From CAVVZJ01 sp963752755 (GTDB lineage: Bacteria > Planctomycetota > Planctomycetia > Isosphaerales > Isosphaeraceae), in NCBI GenBank assembly GCA_963752755.1, contig CAVVZJ010000022.1, forward strand, positions 1 to 64,000: DNA of 64,000 bases, given 5' to 3'. Of the stretch, positions 27,621 through 36,029 are shown piece after piece. Each line of letters opens with the position of its first letter. Position 1 is the stretch's first letter. A model generated the notes under the pieces. It saw nothing but the letters and a program-made list of their open reading frames with translations, ran no database searches and was not told the DNA's origin. The translations under genes and the position numbers were made by a program.

Positions 27621-27644
27621 CCAAGGGGAACTGGTGCCCCTTGG
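27621..27644 (-). terminator. Hairpin after the broken gene at 27659
   Basis: CCAAGGGG (27621-27628) and CCCCTTGG (27637-27644) form a perfect 8-bp stem with an 8-base loop, 15 bases past the stop codon of the minus-strand gene. There is no T-run, so termination strength is uncertain. Confidence 0.5.
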
Positions 27645-27658
27645 ATAAGAGACGGGCT

Positions 27659-28369
27659 TCATCGGGCCCCGAGCTTCTTGTCGATCGACTTGAGCTGCAG
27701 GCTGATCCGCTTCAACTGGTCGAGCACTTCGTCGTAATACTGCTTGCTCAATTCGAACCACGCTCGCTGAGCCAGGGCATGCGATTCTTCCAAAAATCTT
27801 ATATTGTTCATGCTCGAATTAGATGTGCTGTCACCGGCCAAACCCGGCCCGTGAATGAGTCTCATCCGTTGAATCGCAACGGCCGGCTCCACGCCCGCCC
27901 GGATGAGTGTGACGACCGCGTCTCGGACGCCAGCGTTCTTGATCTCGGCGATGGTGAGCATGTCGGTCTGGCACACCTGCATCTGTTCGAGCACCTCCAG
28001 TTGCTCGGCGGTGAACGTCCTGGCCAGCCAGACGTGCCGCATGGCCTGTTTGTGGTTCATGCCGGCGGCGGCCACGAGGTTGGCGAAGCTCTCTGGCTCC
28101 GCCAGAGGATGATGCTGATGACCGGCAGATCCACGCTCGTTGGGGCTCGAATGAGAGTTGGATTCACGAGCCTCGGTTGGGTTTCTTTTCGATTACCGCT
28201 CAGGCTTCTTGCCGCGCCGGGCCTTTTCTGAGCTTGAGGACTTGCCGTCCAAGGCCCCCTCTTGGCCAAGTCCCTGCTTTCCTCCCCGCTTCGCATCTGT
28301 CTTTGTCGATGTGGTGGCTCTGGGTCTGGATGAAGGCTTGCGCAACCTGTTCTGATGCTTCGACGCCAT
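27659..28369 (-). pseudogene. Hypothetical protein with an in-frame ochre stop
   Basis: ATG 28369 follows AGGAG at a good distance and encodes a highly charged, disordered start (MASKHQNRLRKPSSRPR...). TAA at 28193-28195 stops it after 58 residues, but the same frame continues without interruption for another 178 codons (SKRNPTEARES..., FANLVAAAGMNHKQAMRHVWLARTFTAEQL, ending in ISLQLKSIDKKLGAR). The downstream part has helical and coiled-coil character and could be re-started at GTG 28075. A single substitution seems to have split a 236-residue gene. No family recognised. Base composition around it is more AT-rich than the core. Confidence 0.55.
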
Positions 28370-28945
28370 TTGAATGTGCTCCTGGTGTTTGCTCCGCGAA
28401 CGACTGCGGCAACCTCCCGCAACGCGAAGGAACCCTAGATCAAGCCGTTCAGCTTAGCAAGACGATCAGGTAGTAATTTCAAAGCCTATAGAATCGCGAG
28501 CAGGGTGGGCCGTCTAATAAATTACCAAACAATTCTAAACATCGGCGCCCGGGCGATTCAAGCTCGCCCGGACCATCGCCATGATCCCGGCCCTGACAAG
28601 CGATGGGAGATCCGACCAAGATCTGCACACCAGGTCCAAATCATGGTCGAAGCAGTGATCCACCGCTCCTTGGTGCAAATCTGGTGCAAGGGTCGAAGCC
28701 GGAAACCCGAACCCCATCCTAAGTAAGGGTTTATGGTTGTTGGCCGACTGACTCTTAATAAGCAAGTTGTAGATTCGAGTCCTAGCGGGGCACTTGCCCT
28801 CGGCGGACCAAGGCGATGCAAACGCAAGAGAAGACGCCCTTGCGGCGAGACGCGGCTGCAAGTGGGCTTGCGCAGTACGATATAGTTGGCTGCCACCGGC
28901 GGAGGGCCCGTCGCGAGCCGCGTCTCAACTCGGGGGAGGGCGTCC
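28370..28945. other. 576-base, relatively AT-rich gap with a tRNA-like fragment
   Basis: No gene is apparent. The DNA is visibly richer in A and T than the surroundings, which fits acquired DNA. The only recognisable item is a tRNA-Lys-like 3' segment at 28740-28792. Confidence 0.5.
28740..28792 (+). other. tRNA-Lys(CTT)-like 3' fragment
   Basis: The stretch reads like the D-arm end, anticodon arm (GACTGACTCTTAATAAGC, anticodon CTT) and T-arm (TTCGAGTCCTAG) of a tRNA-Lys, ending CGGGGCA. The T stem and the 3' side of the anticodon stem contain mismatches and no acceptor 5' half is present. It is either a decayed tRNA or an attachment-site remnant of another integrated element. Confidence 0.45.
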
Positions 28946-29290
28946 ATGCGAGCGCTCCGATTCCGTGTACGCACGCTGATCGCGGCTGTGAGCCTCGTGG
29001 CTATACTCCTTTGGGCCGCAATGATGGGGTCGCGGTCGTACGACTATTACCGACGTGCCCGCGAATACAGCGCACAAGAGCGCGGATGGAGACAGAGCGT
29101 CGCCAGAGGTCGCTTGCCGCGAGACTTCTGTTCCGAGTGTACCGACTACTTCGCCCAGTTGGCCGGAAAATATCGCCGGGCCATGTGGCGTCCCTGGCTG
29201 CCCATTGCCCCCGATCCTCACGCACCCGGGGTTGACGCATACCTGGAGCAGCAACGGCAGGAGGCCGCCAAGTCCCACGCCGATCCGTAA
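28946..29290 (+). CDS. Small membrane-anchored hypothetical protein
   Basis: 114 residues from ATG 28946 after GGGGGAGGG. MRALRFRVRTLIAAVSLVAILLWAAMMG is a basic start plus one transmembrane helix, the form of many short planctomycete proteins. The rest is hydrophilic, with a CSEC pair (DFCSECTDYFAQLAGKYRRAMWRPW), and would face the periplasm if the positive-inside rule holds. Planctomycete genomes carry many such short one-helix proteins of unknown role. The gene lies between the tRNA-Lys-like fragment and the IS1634-type element. Confidence 0.6.
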   Translation: MRALRFRVRTLIAAVSLVAILLWAAMMGSRSYDYYRRAREYSAQERGWRQSVARGRLPRDFCSECTDYFAQLAGKYRRAMWRPWLPIAPDPHAPGVDAYLEQQRQEAAKSHADP

Positions 29291-29484
29291 TTCGAATCCC
29301 TCCGATGCCTCGTCTGCCCGTGGCAACGTGGCAGGACACCACCAGAACAATCTCTGCCACGGCAGAGATAGCATCCGAAGCCCCGAAAAAATCCGGAAAA
29401 TCCTGCGAAAAACCGGAAGCAGCCCGAGGGTGTCGCGCTGCACCTAAAGCCTTGCGCCTCAATGCTTTATACTATTCTCGCGCA

Positions 29485-29504
29485 CAGCGTTCGCAATGCT
29501 GAGG
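29485..29504 (+). other. tRNA-Ala attachment core, left part
   Basis: CAGCGTTCGCAATGCTGAGG equals the anticodon arm and following bases of the tRNA-Ala gene at 3492-3564, in opposite orientation on the chromosome. It continues at 31675-31701 after the IS1634-type element; together they make 47 identical bases. Confidence 0.85.
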
Positions 29505-29708
29505 CCGACTTTCCGCCCATCTCGTCCGTGATTTCGTCGAATTAGCCCTGGCTCCCTCCCAGTGAAGTCGGGGTGCCCTTGTCGGGGTGAGAGCGTCGCG
29601 GTCCGAGTCGATCCTCCACCCGACCGCACCTCTCCCCGGTGCGGCATTCTGCGCCTCGTCCCACGCGGGGGCAATGTCCACCATGCCGGACCGCCGACCT
29701 GCCCCGAG

Positions 29709-29756
29709 ACTTACGGCGACGGCCATGAGCGTAAGTCGCGCGTCGCGCGACTTACA
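29709..29756. promoter_or_regulatory. Overlapping alternative hairpins upstream of the IS1634-type transposase
   Basis: GTAAGTCGCGCG (29732-29743) and CGCGCGACTTAC (29745-29756) are exact inverted complements. A second hairpin pairs GACTTACG (29709-29716) with CGTAAGTC (29731-29738), which uses the same left arm. The two are mutually exclusive. Such structures upstream of transposase genes can block read-through transcription or translation; that role is inferred. Confidence 0.5.
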
Positions 29757-29824
29757 TCAAGGCGTGCCGATGGAACAATTTTGCGAGGCCCCGCCCCCTT
29801 GACGACCCCCCGCCCCGGACAACC

Positions 29825-31612
29825 ATGACGGCACCGGGCGTGGCGGACCGGCCGCCCGCCCCGCGACCACCCGGGACGTCGCGGGACGACACCGTGAGCC
29901 CCACCCCCAGCCACCCCGGCGCCGACGCGTCCGCCGCCGGCAACACCCTCACCGCCGCCCGCGTCGCCGCCTGGCCCGTCCTCGACCGCCTCCTCCGGCG
30001 GCTCCGCCGCGAGGACTTCCTCCGCGGCCACCTCCCGCGCGAGGGCCGCCACGCCCGCGTCCCGACCGCCACCGCCCTGATGATCCTGCTGCAGCACCTT
30101 TGGGTCGCCCGCGAGCCCCTCTACGGCGTCGGTGAGTGGGCCGCACGGCACCACCCGACACCGCTGGGGCTCGCCACCGGAGAGCGGCCCGCGCTGAACG
30201 ACGACCGCGTCGGCCGCGTCCTCGACCGCCTCTTCGAGGCCGACGTCCCCGCGTTCACTCGGGCCGTCGTGGCCCCCGCCGTCCGGGAGTTCGCCGTCGC
30301 GCTGGAGGAGCGGCACAACGCCTCCACGACGATCACCGTCCACGGAGACGACGAGGGCGTCGACCGCGAGCGCACGCTGCGGGGTCGGCTCCGCCTGGCC
30401 GTCACCCCCGGCCACAACAAGGACCACCGACCCGACCTCAAGCCGCGGCTCGGCCTCCTCACCGTCGCCCGCGACGGGGCCGTGCCCGTGCAGTGGCGGG
30501 TCGAGAGCGGCACCGCCACCGACGACCGCTCCCCTCCGGGCCCCTGGGAGCAGCTCTGCCGGCTGAGCGGCCGCCGCGACTTCCTCTCCGTGGCCGACGG
30601 CACGCTCGCCACCGCCGCGAACCTGGCCCCCCTCCATCAGCACGGTGGCCGCTTGCTCCCCGTCTTGCCCCGCACCCGCGGTGAGGACGCCGCCTTCCAG
30701 GCGGCGGTCCGGGAGGGCCAAGCCCGCTGGCGTACGGTCCCCGAGCGGCGCGACGAGGGCGAGGTCGTCGACCGGTTCGGTGGGCAGGACCCGGAGGCGC
30801 CCCCCGCCGAGGGGGACCGGTGGCTCGGGTCCCCCAGCGTCCGCCCGGCCACGCTGGATGCGCTGACGCGGCCCAAGCGGCGGGAGCGGGCCGCGACCAC
30901 GCTGGCCGCGCTGCGGGCCCAGCTCCCCTCGCCGCGCACGCGGTCCCGCGAGCGGGCCAAGCTGACGCCGGCCGTCGACGCGGTCCTCCGCGACGGCCCG
31001 GCCGCGGGCCGCGTCGCGGTCACCGTCGCGGAGCGGACCACCGCGACCTACCGCCAGGCGCAGCGTGGCCGCCCGGGCCCGGACACGAAGTCCGTGCGGC
31101 ACCAGGCGCCGCGGTTCGCCCTGTCCTGGCCCCTGGACCACGACCGCCTGGCCGCCGAGGCGTGGTGCGACGGGGTCTTCCCGCTGGTGACCCACGTGAC
31201 GGCCCTGTCCGCCCTGGAGCGGCTGCTGGGGTCCCAGCCGCCGCCGCGGATCGAGAAGCGGTTCTCGCCGCTGAAGACGGACTGCGTGGTGGCGCCGGTG
31301 TTCCGGAAGGCGGTGAGCCGGGTCCCGGCCCTCGTGGGCGTGTACGGCTTCGCCCTGCTGGTGGAGGCGTTGCTGGAGCGCGCGCGGCGCCGTGCGATGG
31401 CACGGGAAGGGGTGGAGAGCCTGCCGTTGTACCCCGAAGGCCGAGCCTGCCACCGCCCGACAGCGCGGCGGGTGCTCGAGTTGTTCGAGGCCGTGCAACG
31501 CCACGAGCTGAAGGCGCAGGGCCAACCGGCTGGGGTCTTCACCACCGAGCTGACGCGCCTGCAACGCCAGGTCCTCCGCCGGCTGGGCGTGCCCGGGGCC
31601 GACAGCAGCTGA
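29825..31612 (+). CDS. IS1634-family transposase
   Basis: 595 residues from ATG 29825. After a disordered Pro-rich N-terminus the family-like order follows: LIMILLQHLWVAREPLYGVGEWA-type helices, TTITVHGDDEGV (first acidic part), RDFLSVADGTLATAANL (second), a variable insertion, and the C-terminal GVFPLVTHVTALSALERLLGSQPPPRIEKRFSPLKTDCVVAPVFRKAVSRVPALVGVYGFALLVEALLER, in which an R(Y/F)SxLK element and the KxxxRVxAL...VYFLALLVEAL helix are typical of IS1634/IS1549. The frame is intact, so the element may still move. Confidence 0.85.
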   Translation: MTAPGVADRPPAPRPPGTSRDDTVSPTPSHPGADASAAGNTLTAARVAAWPVLDRLLRRLRREDFLRGHLPREGRHARVPTATALMILLQHLWVAREPLYGVGEWAARHHPTPLGLATGERPALNDDRVGRVLDRLFEADVPAFTRAVVAPAVREFAVALEERHNASTTITVHGDDEGVDRERTLRGRLRLAVTPGHNKDHRPDLKPRLGLLTVARDGAVPVQWRVESGTATDDRSPPGPWEQLCRLSGRRDFLSVADGTLATAANLAPLHQHGGRLLPVLPRTRGEDAAFQAAVREGQARWRTVPERRDEGEVVDRFGGQDPEAPPAEGDRWLGSPSVRPATLDALTRPKRRERAATTLAALRAQLPSPRTRSRERAKLTPAVDAVLRDGPAAGRVAVTVAERTTATYRQAQRGRPGPDTKSVRHQAPRFALSWPLDHDRLAAEAWCDGVFPLVTHVTALSALERLLGSQPPPRIEKRFSPLKTDCVVAPVFRKAVSRVPALVGVYGFALLVEALLERARRRAMAREGVESLPLYPEGRACHRPTARRVLELFEAVQRHELKAQGQPAGVFTTELTRLQRQVLRRLGVPGADSS

Positions 31613-31668
31613 CTCCCAGCCCCCCCGGTAATTCGGCGATATTCACCGCGAGATGTGCGGAAAGTCGG

Positions 31669-31701
31669 CTGAGGTTGAGGGTTCGATCCCCTTCCGCTCC
31701 A
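31669..31701 (+). other. tRNA-Ala attachment core, right part
   Basis: CTGAGG (target duplication) followed by the T-arm and acceptor 3' strand of tRNA-Ala up to CCGCTCCA at 31701. Beyond this point the sequence no longer resembles the tRNA locus, so 31701 is the likely end of the accessory block. Confidence 0.85.
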
Positions 31702-31905
31702 CTAATTTACGGCGACATACCGACCAACTGGTAAATTCATCTGCCGTGGTATTCTGCCCGCCGAGTGAGGCAGAATGCGAGTCACCGTGAAGCAGTTCGA
31801 GACGCGTCTCCCTCGCGTTCCACGTCGTCTCCAGCTCGCTCCTCGGATGTCCCGGGCGTCGTCGCTGTGTTGCCCGGGACGTCGGAGACGGCCGCTTTTG
31901 CAGTC

Positions 31906-32823
31906 TCACGGGTGAAGGTAAACCCGGACGTCGGGATGCATCGTGAACAGCCGGGCCTCGGCGGGCCCGTCTCCGTCCGGATCGACGAGCAGGCCGCTGG
32001 AGGCGTTGTTCTCGACGATCGGGTTGCCCGGGTATTTCTCCCAGTGGACCAGGTCCTTCGATCGGGCCACGCAGCTCGTCCAGTCCTTCCAGGGGCGGTG
32101 GGCATTGGCGTGGTAGAAGGCGTAATACACCCCGTCGCGCTTGACGACCTGGTTCATCGCGACGGCCTCGCGGTCGTACGGCTCCGGACCCATCTTCAGG
32201 ACGGGGTCGTCCTGCACGTTGGTCCAGACCTTGCGGTCCTTCGAGGTGGCCAGCCAGACGCCCCGATCACCGCGCTCGTAGAAGAGATACCAGGTGCCGT
32301 CCTCGACCCAGACGGTCGGTGTGCCCCGGGGACCGGGCGGGATGGGCGAGCCGTCGGTCAGACGGATGTCGAGCGGTCCTTGCTCGTTCCAGTGGACGCC
32401 GTCCTTCGAGGTCAGGAGGTGGGCGATGTCCTCCCGACCCTCGGCGAACATCAGATAGGTTGCGCCGTCGCGGACCACGCACATATCCTCGACCCAGGAC
32501 GTCTCGTGGATCGGGTTATGGGGGTCGCGGTTCCAGTGGAGGCCGTCGCGAGAGGTGGCGTGGCCGAGCATCCGGAGCGGCGAGCGATCGTCGTTGTAGC
32601 CGGTGTACCAGAGGTGGTAGAGCCCATCCTCGACCAGCACCCAGCCCCGCTCGCGGATCTTTCGATCCCAGGCGTCGTCTCCGGCCCCCTGGAAGACGGG
32701 ATTGGCCGGAAGGGGGGCCCACTGGACGATCCAGCGCGGAAAGTCCTCGCCTCGGGCGTTCGCGAAGCTCGCGCAGAGCAAGGACAGGGTCAGAACCCGT
32801 CGGGAGACGGTCGCTTGGAACAT
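31906..32823 (-). CDS. Secreted GH43/GH32-like beta-propeller glycosidase
   Basis: 305 residues from ATG 32823 with a signal peptide (VSRRVLTLSLLCASFANARG). The body is a five-blade propeller as in GH43/GH32/GH130-like enzymes: WVLVEDGLYHLWYTGYNDD, GHATSRDGLHWNRDPHNPI, MCVVRDGATYLMFAEGRED, GTPTVWVEDGTWYLFYERGD and VVKRDGVYYAFYHANAHR each form one blade with a repeated W/Y-F/L-Y motif. Acidic residues in the blade centres (EDM, TVWVED, DREAV) are candidates for catalysis. It probably cleaves or phosphorolyses an oligosaccharide outside the cytoplasm; the sugar cannot be told. It is the first core gene right of the accessory block. Confidence 0.8.
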   Translation of the reverse strand: MFQATVSRRVLTLSLLCASFANARGEDFPRWIVQWAPLPANPVFQGAGDDAWDRKIRERGWVLVEDGLYHLWYTGYNDDRSPLRMLGHATSRDGLHWNRDPHNPIHETSWVEDMCVVRDGATYLMFAEGREDIAHLLTSKDGVHWNEQGPLDIRLTDGSPIPPGPRGTPTVWVEDGTWYLFYERGDRGVWLATSKDRKVWTNVQDDPVLKMGPEPYDREAVAMNQVVKRDGVYYAFYHANAHRPWKDWTSCVARSKDLVHWEKYPGNPIVENNASSGLLVDPDGDGPAEARLFTMHPDVRVYLHP

Positions 32824-32940
32824 GGGGCGGTCCTCGTCTCGGTGGAGTTGTTGGGAGTCGCCTGGCGGTCGCGTCGGATAAGATAACGGAAGTCCCGACC
32901 GATTCCTCCCCTGTTGGTCCCGATCTGGAGAGTCCTTCCC

Positions 32941-33825
32941 TTGGACCATGTCACCCCAAGCGCAGCCGCGCAAAGGACCGTCCGCATCCTGGAGAATCGC
33001 CGGATCGCTCGCGAGACATACCTCATCCGCCTCGACGATCCCGGGATGGCCCGCGTAATCCGACCCGGCCAGTTCCTCATGATCCGAGCCGGATCGGAAC
33101 CCGGAGGATCGTCCGATCCCCTGCTGGGAAGGCCCTTTGCGCTCTACGATGTGACCCGCAATGCGAGCGGGGAGCCGGTGGCCGTCGAGGTGGTTTACCT
33201 CGTCCTTGGCCGCGGGACGGCGGCCCTGGCCCGGATGAAACCGGACGACCTCGTCACGGTCTGGGGACCTCTCGGCAATGGTTTCACAGCCCCCCCTTCT
33301 CCGGCCGGGCCAGTGGCCTTCGTCGCGGGAGGGATCGGCCAGACACCCTTCCTGGCCCTCGCCCGTTGGTGGCTCGGCAGGGTGGCTTACGGCGTGTCGG
33401 CCCGCCCCGGCCCGGACGCGGCCGGGGCCGTCCTGTACTACGGCGTCCGCTCCGCCGACCTGTTCGCCGGTCTAGACGACTTCCGCGAAGTCGGGGTCGA
33501 TCTCCGTCTCGCCACCGACGACGGCTCGGCTGGCCATCGCGGGTTTGTCACCGACCTGCTCGCCGCCGACCTCGATCGCGGCTGGCGGCCGTCGAAGGTC
33601 GTCGGTTGCGGCCCGCCGCCCATGCTTCGAGCGCTCACCGCCTTGATCGAGCGTCACGGGCTCGCCGCCGACCTCTCCCTGGAGAACCACATGGCCTGCG
33701 GGTTCGGCGCCTGCTTCAGTTGCGTCGCGCCGATCCGCCAGACCGACGGCACGGTCGATCTGCGGCGGGTCTGTGTTGAGGGCCCGATCTTCCCGGCGCG
33801 GGATGTGGTCTTCGAGAAAGTCTAG
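32941..33825 (+). CDS. pyrK: Dihydroorotate dehydrogenase electron-transfer subunit (PyrK-like)
   Basis: 294 residues if TTG 32941 is used (SD CTGGAGAG about ten bases upstream; TTG 32914 is in frame too). It has a ferredoxin-reductase-type FAD domain (PGQFLMIRAG; GRPFALYDV for flavin), the nucleotide part FVAGGIGQTPFLALARW and VVGCGPPPMLRAL, and a C-terminal [2Fe-2S] cluster: four Cys in MACGFGACFSCVAP and RRVCVEGPIF. PyrK passes electrons from PyrD to NAD in pyrimidine synthesis. pyrD is not in the window, so a related flavin reductase role is possible, but the Cys pattern fits PyrK well. Confidence 0.85.
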   Translation: MDHVTPSAAAQRTVRILENRRIARETYLIRLDDPGMARVIRPGQFLMIRAGSEPGGSSDPLLGRPFALYDVTRNASGEPVAVEVVYLVLGRGTAALARMKPDDLVTVWGPLGNGFTAPPSPAGPVAFVAGGIGQTPFLALARWWLGRVAYGVSARPGPDAAGAVLYYGVRSADLFAGLDDFREVGVDLRLATDDGSAGHRGFVTDLLAADLDRGWRPSKVVGCGPPPMLRALTALIERHGLAADLSLENHMACGFGACFSCVAPIRQTDGTVDLRRVCVEGPIFPARDVVFEKV

Positions 33826-33914
33826 TCAAGCGGCAACTCGGAAATCGTGAGCCTCTCCTTGGTTACGCTGTAAGAACTCGACGAGAGGCACACGCTTTTC
33901 GAGAAGTCGTTTCC

Positions 33915-35357
33915 CTAGGGCTGGGGGACCGACCGCGTGGGGGCCGTCTGAGGGCGGAAGGCCAGTCGCATCCACTGTCGCCAGGTGGGGATGTCGTAAC
34001 CGAAATTCTGGCCGGTCAATCGTTTCAACGCGAGGAGAACTTCCTCATTCCGGTAGATATCCGTCTGGATCTTCATCGCGGGCCGGTGGGGGTTTGCACC
34101 ACCGCCGACGGTCATGCCGCTGTACGCCCCGAACGGAATCGAGGTGGCTCCGAAGGCGACCGCACCCGGCGCAACGACCGGTCCGGTCACAATCGGGATC
34201 GACGCCCCGCCGCCCACGTAGGCCGACCCGACCATGCCGCTGGCCCCGCCGCTCACAGCGAAGCCCCCGCCACCGCCCGGCGGCAGCAGCGGACCGGGCC
34301 CGAACGAGCCGAAGCTCACCCCGCCCGCCGGCTGATTGGCCCACGGATCGAAGACGACGCGCTCCTCCACCTTCACCAGCACCGGGATCAGCTTCGGCAC
34401 GGCCTCCACCGCATTGAGCAGGCCGAGCGTCCAGGCGGCGCGGCCGACCACGATCGGGTTCTGGTGCCTGAGGGCCCGGATCAACTTGGGCACGGTCTCC
34501 AGGTCGTGTCGCGAGTGGAGTTGTTGCAGGGTCGCCTCGCGCACGTCGAGGTTCGGCTCGGAGAGGATCAACTGGATCAAGGCATCGATCGACTTTGGCC
34601 CCGGGATTGCCGCGATCAGCTCGCCCAGTCGGATGCGGATTGCTTCCGCGTCGTTGCCGAAAACGTAGATCAACGGAAGCACGGCCGCCGGCTCCCGGAT
34701 GGCAGCCAGTTGCTCCTCGGCTTCTTGACGCTGGCCCTCGTCGCCGGAGAGCCACTTCTGTCGGAGGATCTTCAAGCGGCGAACCCACGACTGCTGCTCG
34801 CTGGAGAACGCTTCCTTCTCGTCCAGTTCCTGCTTTTCCTGCGGCGAGATCCAGTGCCCCTTGTACTTGATCAAGCCTTGACGCTGGCGTTGCTCGTCGT
34901 AGGTCATCCAGGAGCCGTTGTAGAGCACGTGGCCGAGCTTCTTGTGAGCTCCGGCATGGTCCTGGTCGAGCTCGACGGCGTTGCGATAATGGATCTCCGC
35001 CGGACCGGTCAGCCCATTTTGCTCGCACCAGAGCCCGAACTGAAACTCCTCCTCGCCGGACGTCCGCTCCTGCTCGCGGCGGTCAAGGTACTCGCGAAGC
35101 TCATCCTGTTCATGGATCACCTTGACGACCTGCTCGGGCCGGAACTCCAGCGGTCGCGACGAACTCCTCGTCAGGACGAGGACCTTCGCTTCCTCCGCCT
35201 CCGCGGTCGCGGGCAGGACGACCCCCTGAATCTCGCCACCACCCCGCAACCGAATGCGATCCGCGCCGGCATTCTCCGAAAAAAGAACCGAGAGCGTCAG
35301 CACCCAGGCCAGACGCCACGTCGCTCGACCGATCGGGAATCTCGAAAACGCTGCCAT
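33915..35357 (-). CDS. Secreted HEAT-repeat protein
   Basis: 480 residues from ATG 35357, with a signal peptide (RLAWVLTLSVLFSENAGA). Then GEIQGVVLPA...EVLVLTR, FGLWCEQNGLTGPAEIHYRNAVELDQDHAGAHKKLG (a TPR-like unit), and HEAT-like repeats (VLPLIYVFGNDAEAIRIRLGELIAAI, VREATLQQLHSRHDLETVPKLIRALRHQNPIVVGRAAWTLGLL). A Gly-rich segment of about 80 residues (PGGGGGFAVSGGASG) precedes a conserved tail LKRLTGQNFGYDIPTWRQWM. Proteins with this plan are common in planctomycetes and of unknown function; they may bind cell-envelope partners. The frame extends far upstream, but that part is not protein-like. Confidence 0.75.
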   Translation of the reverse strand: MAAFSRFPIGRATWRLAWVLTLSVLFSENAGADRIRLRGGGEIQGVVLPATAEAEEAKVLVLTRSSSRPLEFRPEQVVKVIHEQDELREYLDRREQERTSGEEEFQFGLWCEQNGLTGPAEIHYRNAVELDQDHAGAHKKLGHVLYNGSWMTYDEQRQRQGLIKYKGHWISPQEKQELDEKEAFSSEQQSWVRRLKILRQKWLSGDEGQRQEAEEQLAAIREPAAVLPLIYVFGNDAEAIRIRLGELIAAIPGPKSIDALIQLILSEPNLDVREATLQQLHSRHDLETVPKLIRALRHQNPIVVGRAAWTLGLLNAVEAVPKLIPVLVKVEERVVFDPWANQPAGGVSFGSFGPGPLLPPGGGGGFAVSGGASGMVGSAYVGGGASIPIVTGPVVAPGAVAFGATSIPFGAYSGMTVGGGANPHRPAMKIQTDIYRNEEVLLALKRLTGQNFGYDIPTWRQWMRLAFRPQTAPTRSVPQP

Positions 35358-35516
35358 CAGGCGATCCCTCCCTCTTGGATCAAGGACGGGTCGAGTCGCC
35401 GCCACATTCATTCTAGAGGATGGAAAAGCTGAGTCACAATCGGAAATGGTCCGTCGGCTCATTTGGCAAGAACTTCTGACAGAACGAGATAGGCCCCCTG
35501 GAGAAATGAGGCAGAC

Positions 35517-36029
35517 ATGAGCGATGCCGTCCGCCAGCACCACGCCGCCGCGCCGACCTGCTTGAATGTGGCCGTCCTGACCGTCTCGGACACCCGCACG
35601 ATCGAGACGGACACCTCGGGTTCCTTGATCGTCGAACTTCTGGAGGCGGCCGGTCATCGACTCGTCGAGCGGGCGATCGTGCCGGACGAGCCGGAACAGA
35701 TGCGCCCACGGCTTCGTTCCTGGGCCGATCAGGACGCGATCCATGCCGCTCTCCTGACCGGCGGGACCGGAATCAGCCCACGAGATCAGACGTTCGAGAC
35801 GGTCTCCAAACTTTTGACGCAGCCCCTGCCCGGTTATGGCGAGCTGTTTCGGATGCTCAGTTACCAGGAGATCGGACCGGCTGCGATGCTTAGCCGGGCG
35901 GTCGGGGGATTGATGGGGGGTCTGGTCGTGCTGGTCATGCCGGGCTCGCGGGCAGCGGTCCGCCTGGCGATGGAACGGCTCATTCTGCCGGAGCTTCCCC
36001 ATTTGGTCCGCGAGGCGAGGAAGGCGTGA
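35517..36029 (+). CDS. moaB: Molybdenum cofactor biosynthesis protein MoaB/Mog
   Basis: 170 residues from ATG 35517. The MoaB/MogA fold is clear: LNVAVLTVSDTRTIETDTSG, the molybdopterin-binding HAALLTGGTGISPRDQTFETV, GYGELFRMLSYQEIGPAAMLSRAVGG and VLVMPGSRAAVRLAMERL. It adenylates molybdopterin before molybdenum insertion. A molybdopterin enzyme fused to a cytochrome b is encoded 2.3 kb away, its likely customer. It is convergent with the rsmG-SpoU locus and overlaps its 3' end by 50 bases. Confidence 0.9.
   Translation: MSDAVRQHHAAAPTCLNVAVLTVSDTRTIETDTSGSLIVELLEAAGHRLVERAIVPDEPEQMRPRLRSWADQDAIHAALLTGGTGISPRDQTFETVSKLLTQPLPGYGELFRMLSYQEIGPAAMLSRAVGGLMGGLVVLVMPGSRAAVRLAMERLILPELPHLVREARKA

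Larger units (their letters stand above)
29505..31668 (+). mobile_element. IS1634-type insertion sequence inside the attachment core
   Basis: 2164 bp. The ends are near-perfect inverted repeats (CCGACTTTCCGC, one mismatch, CATCTCG). A 6-bp duplication CTGAGG lies at 29499-29504 and 31669-31674; IS1634 elements usually make 5-6 bp duplications. About 320 bases before the transposase are non-coding and contain overlapping hairpins. The element split the copied tRNA-Ala 3' half. Confidence 0.92.

Noticed and set aside
31751..31776. ATTCTGCC/GGCAGAAT hairpin right of the attachment core
   Set aside because: An 8-bp stem without T-run and with no gene ending nearby; too little to call a terminator.
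31643..31909. Minus-strand frame with the VERKGIEPST peptide
   Set aside because: This peptide is the antisense translation of the tRNA-Ala T-arm and acceptor; the frame is an artefact of the attachment core.
32824..32973. Longer start for the GH43-like protein
   Set aside because: The extension is not protein-like and would hide the signal peptide that begins at ATG 32823.
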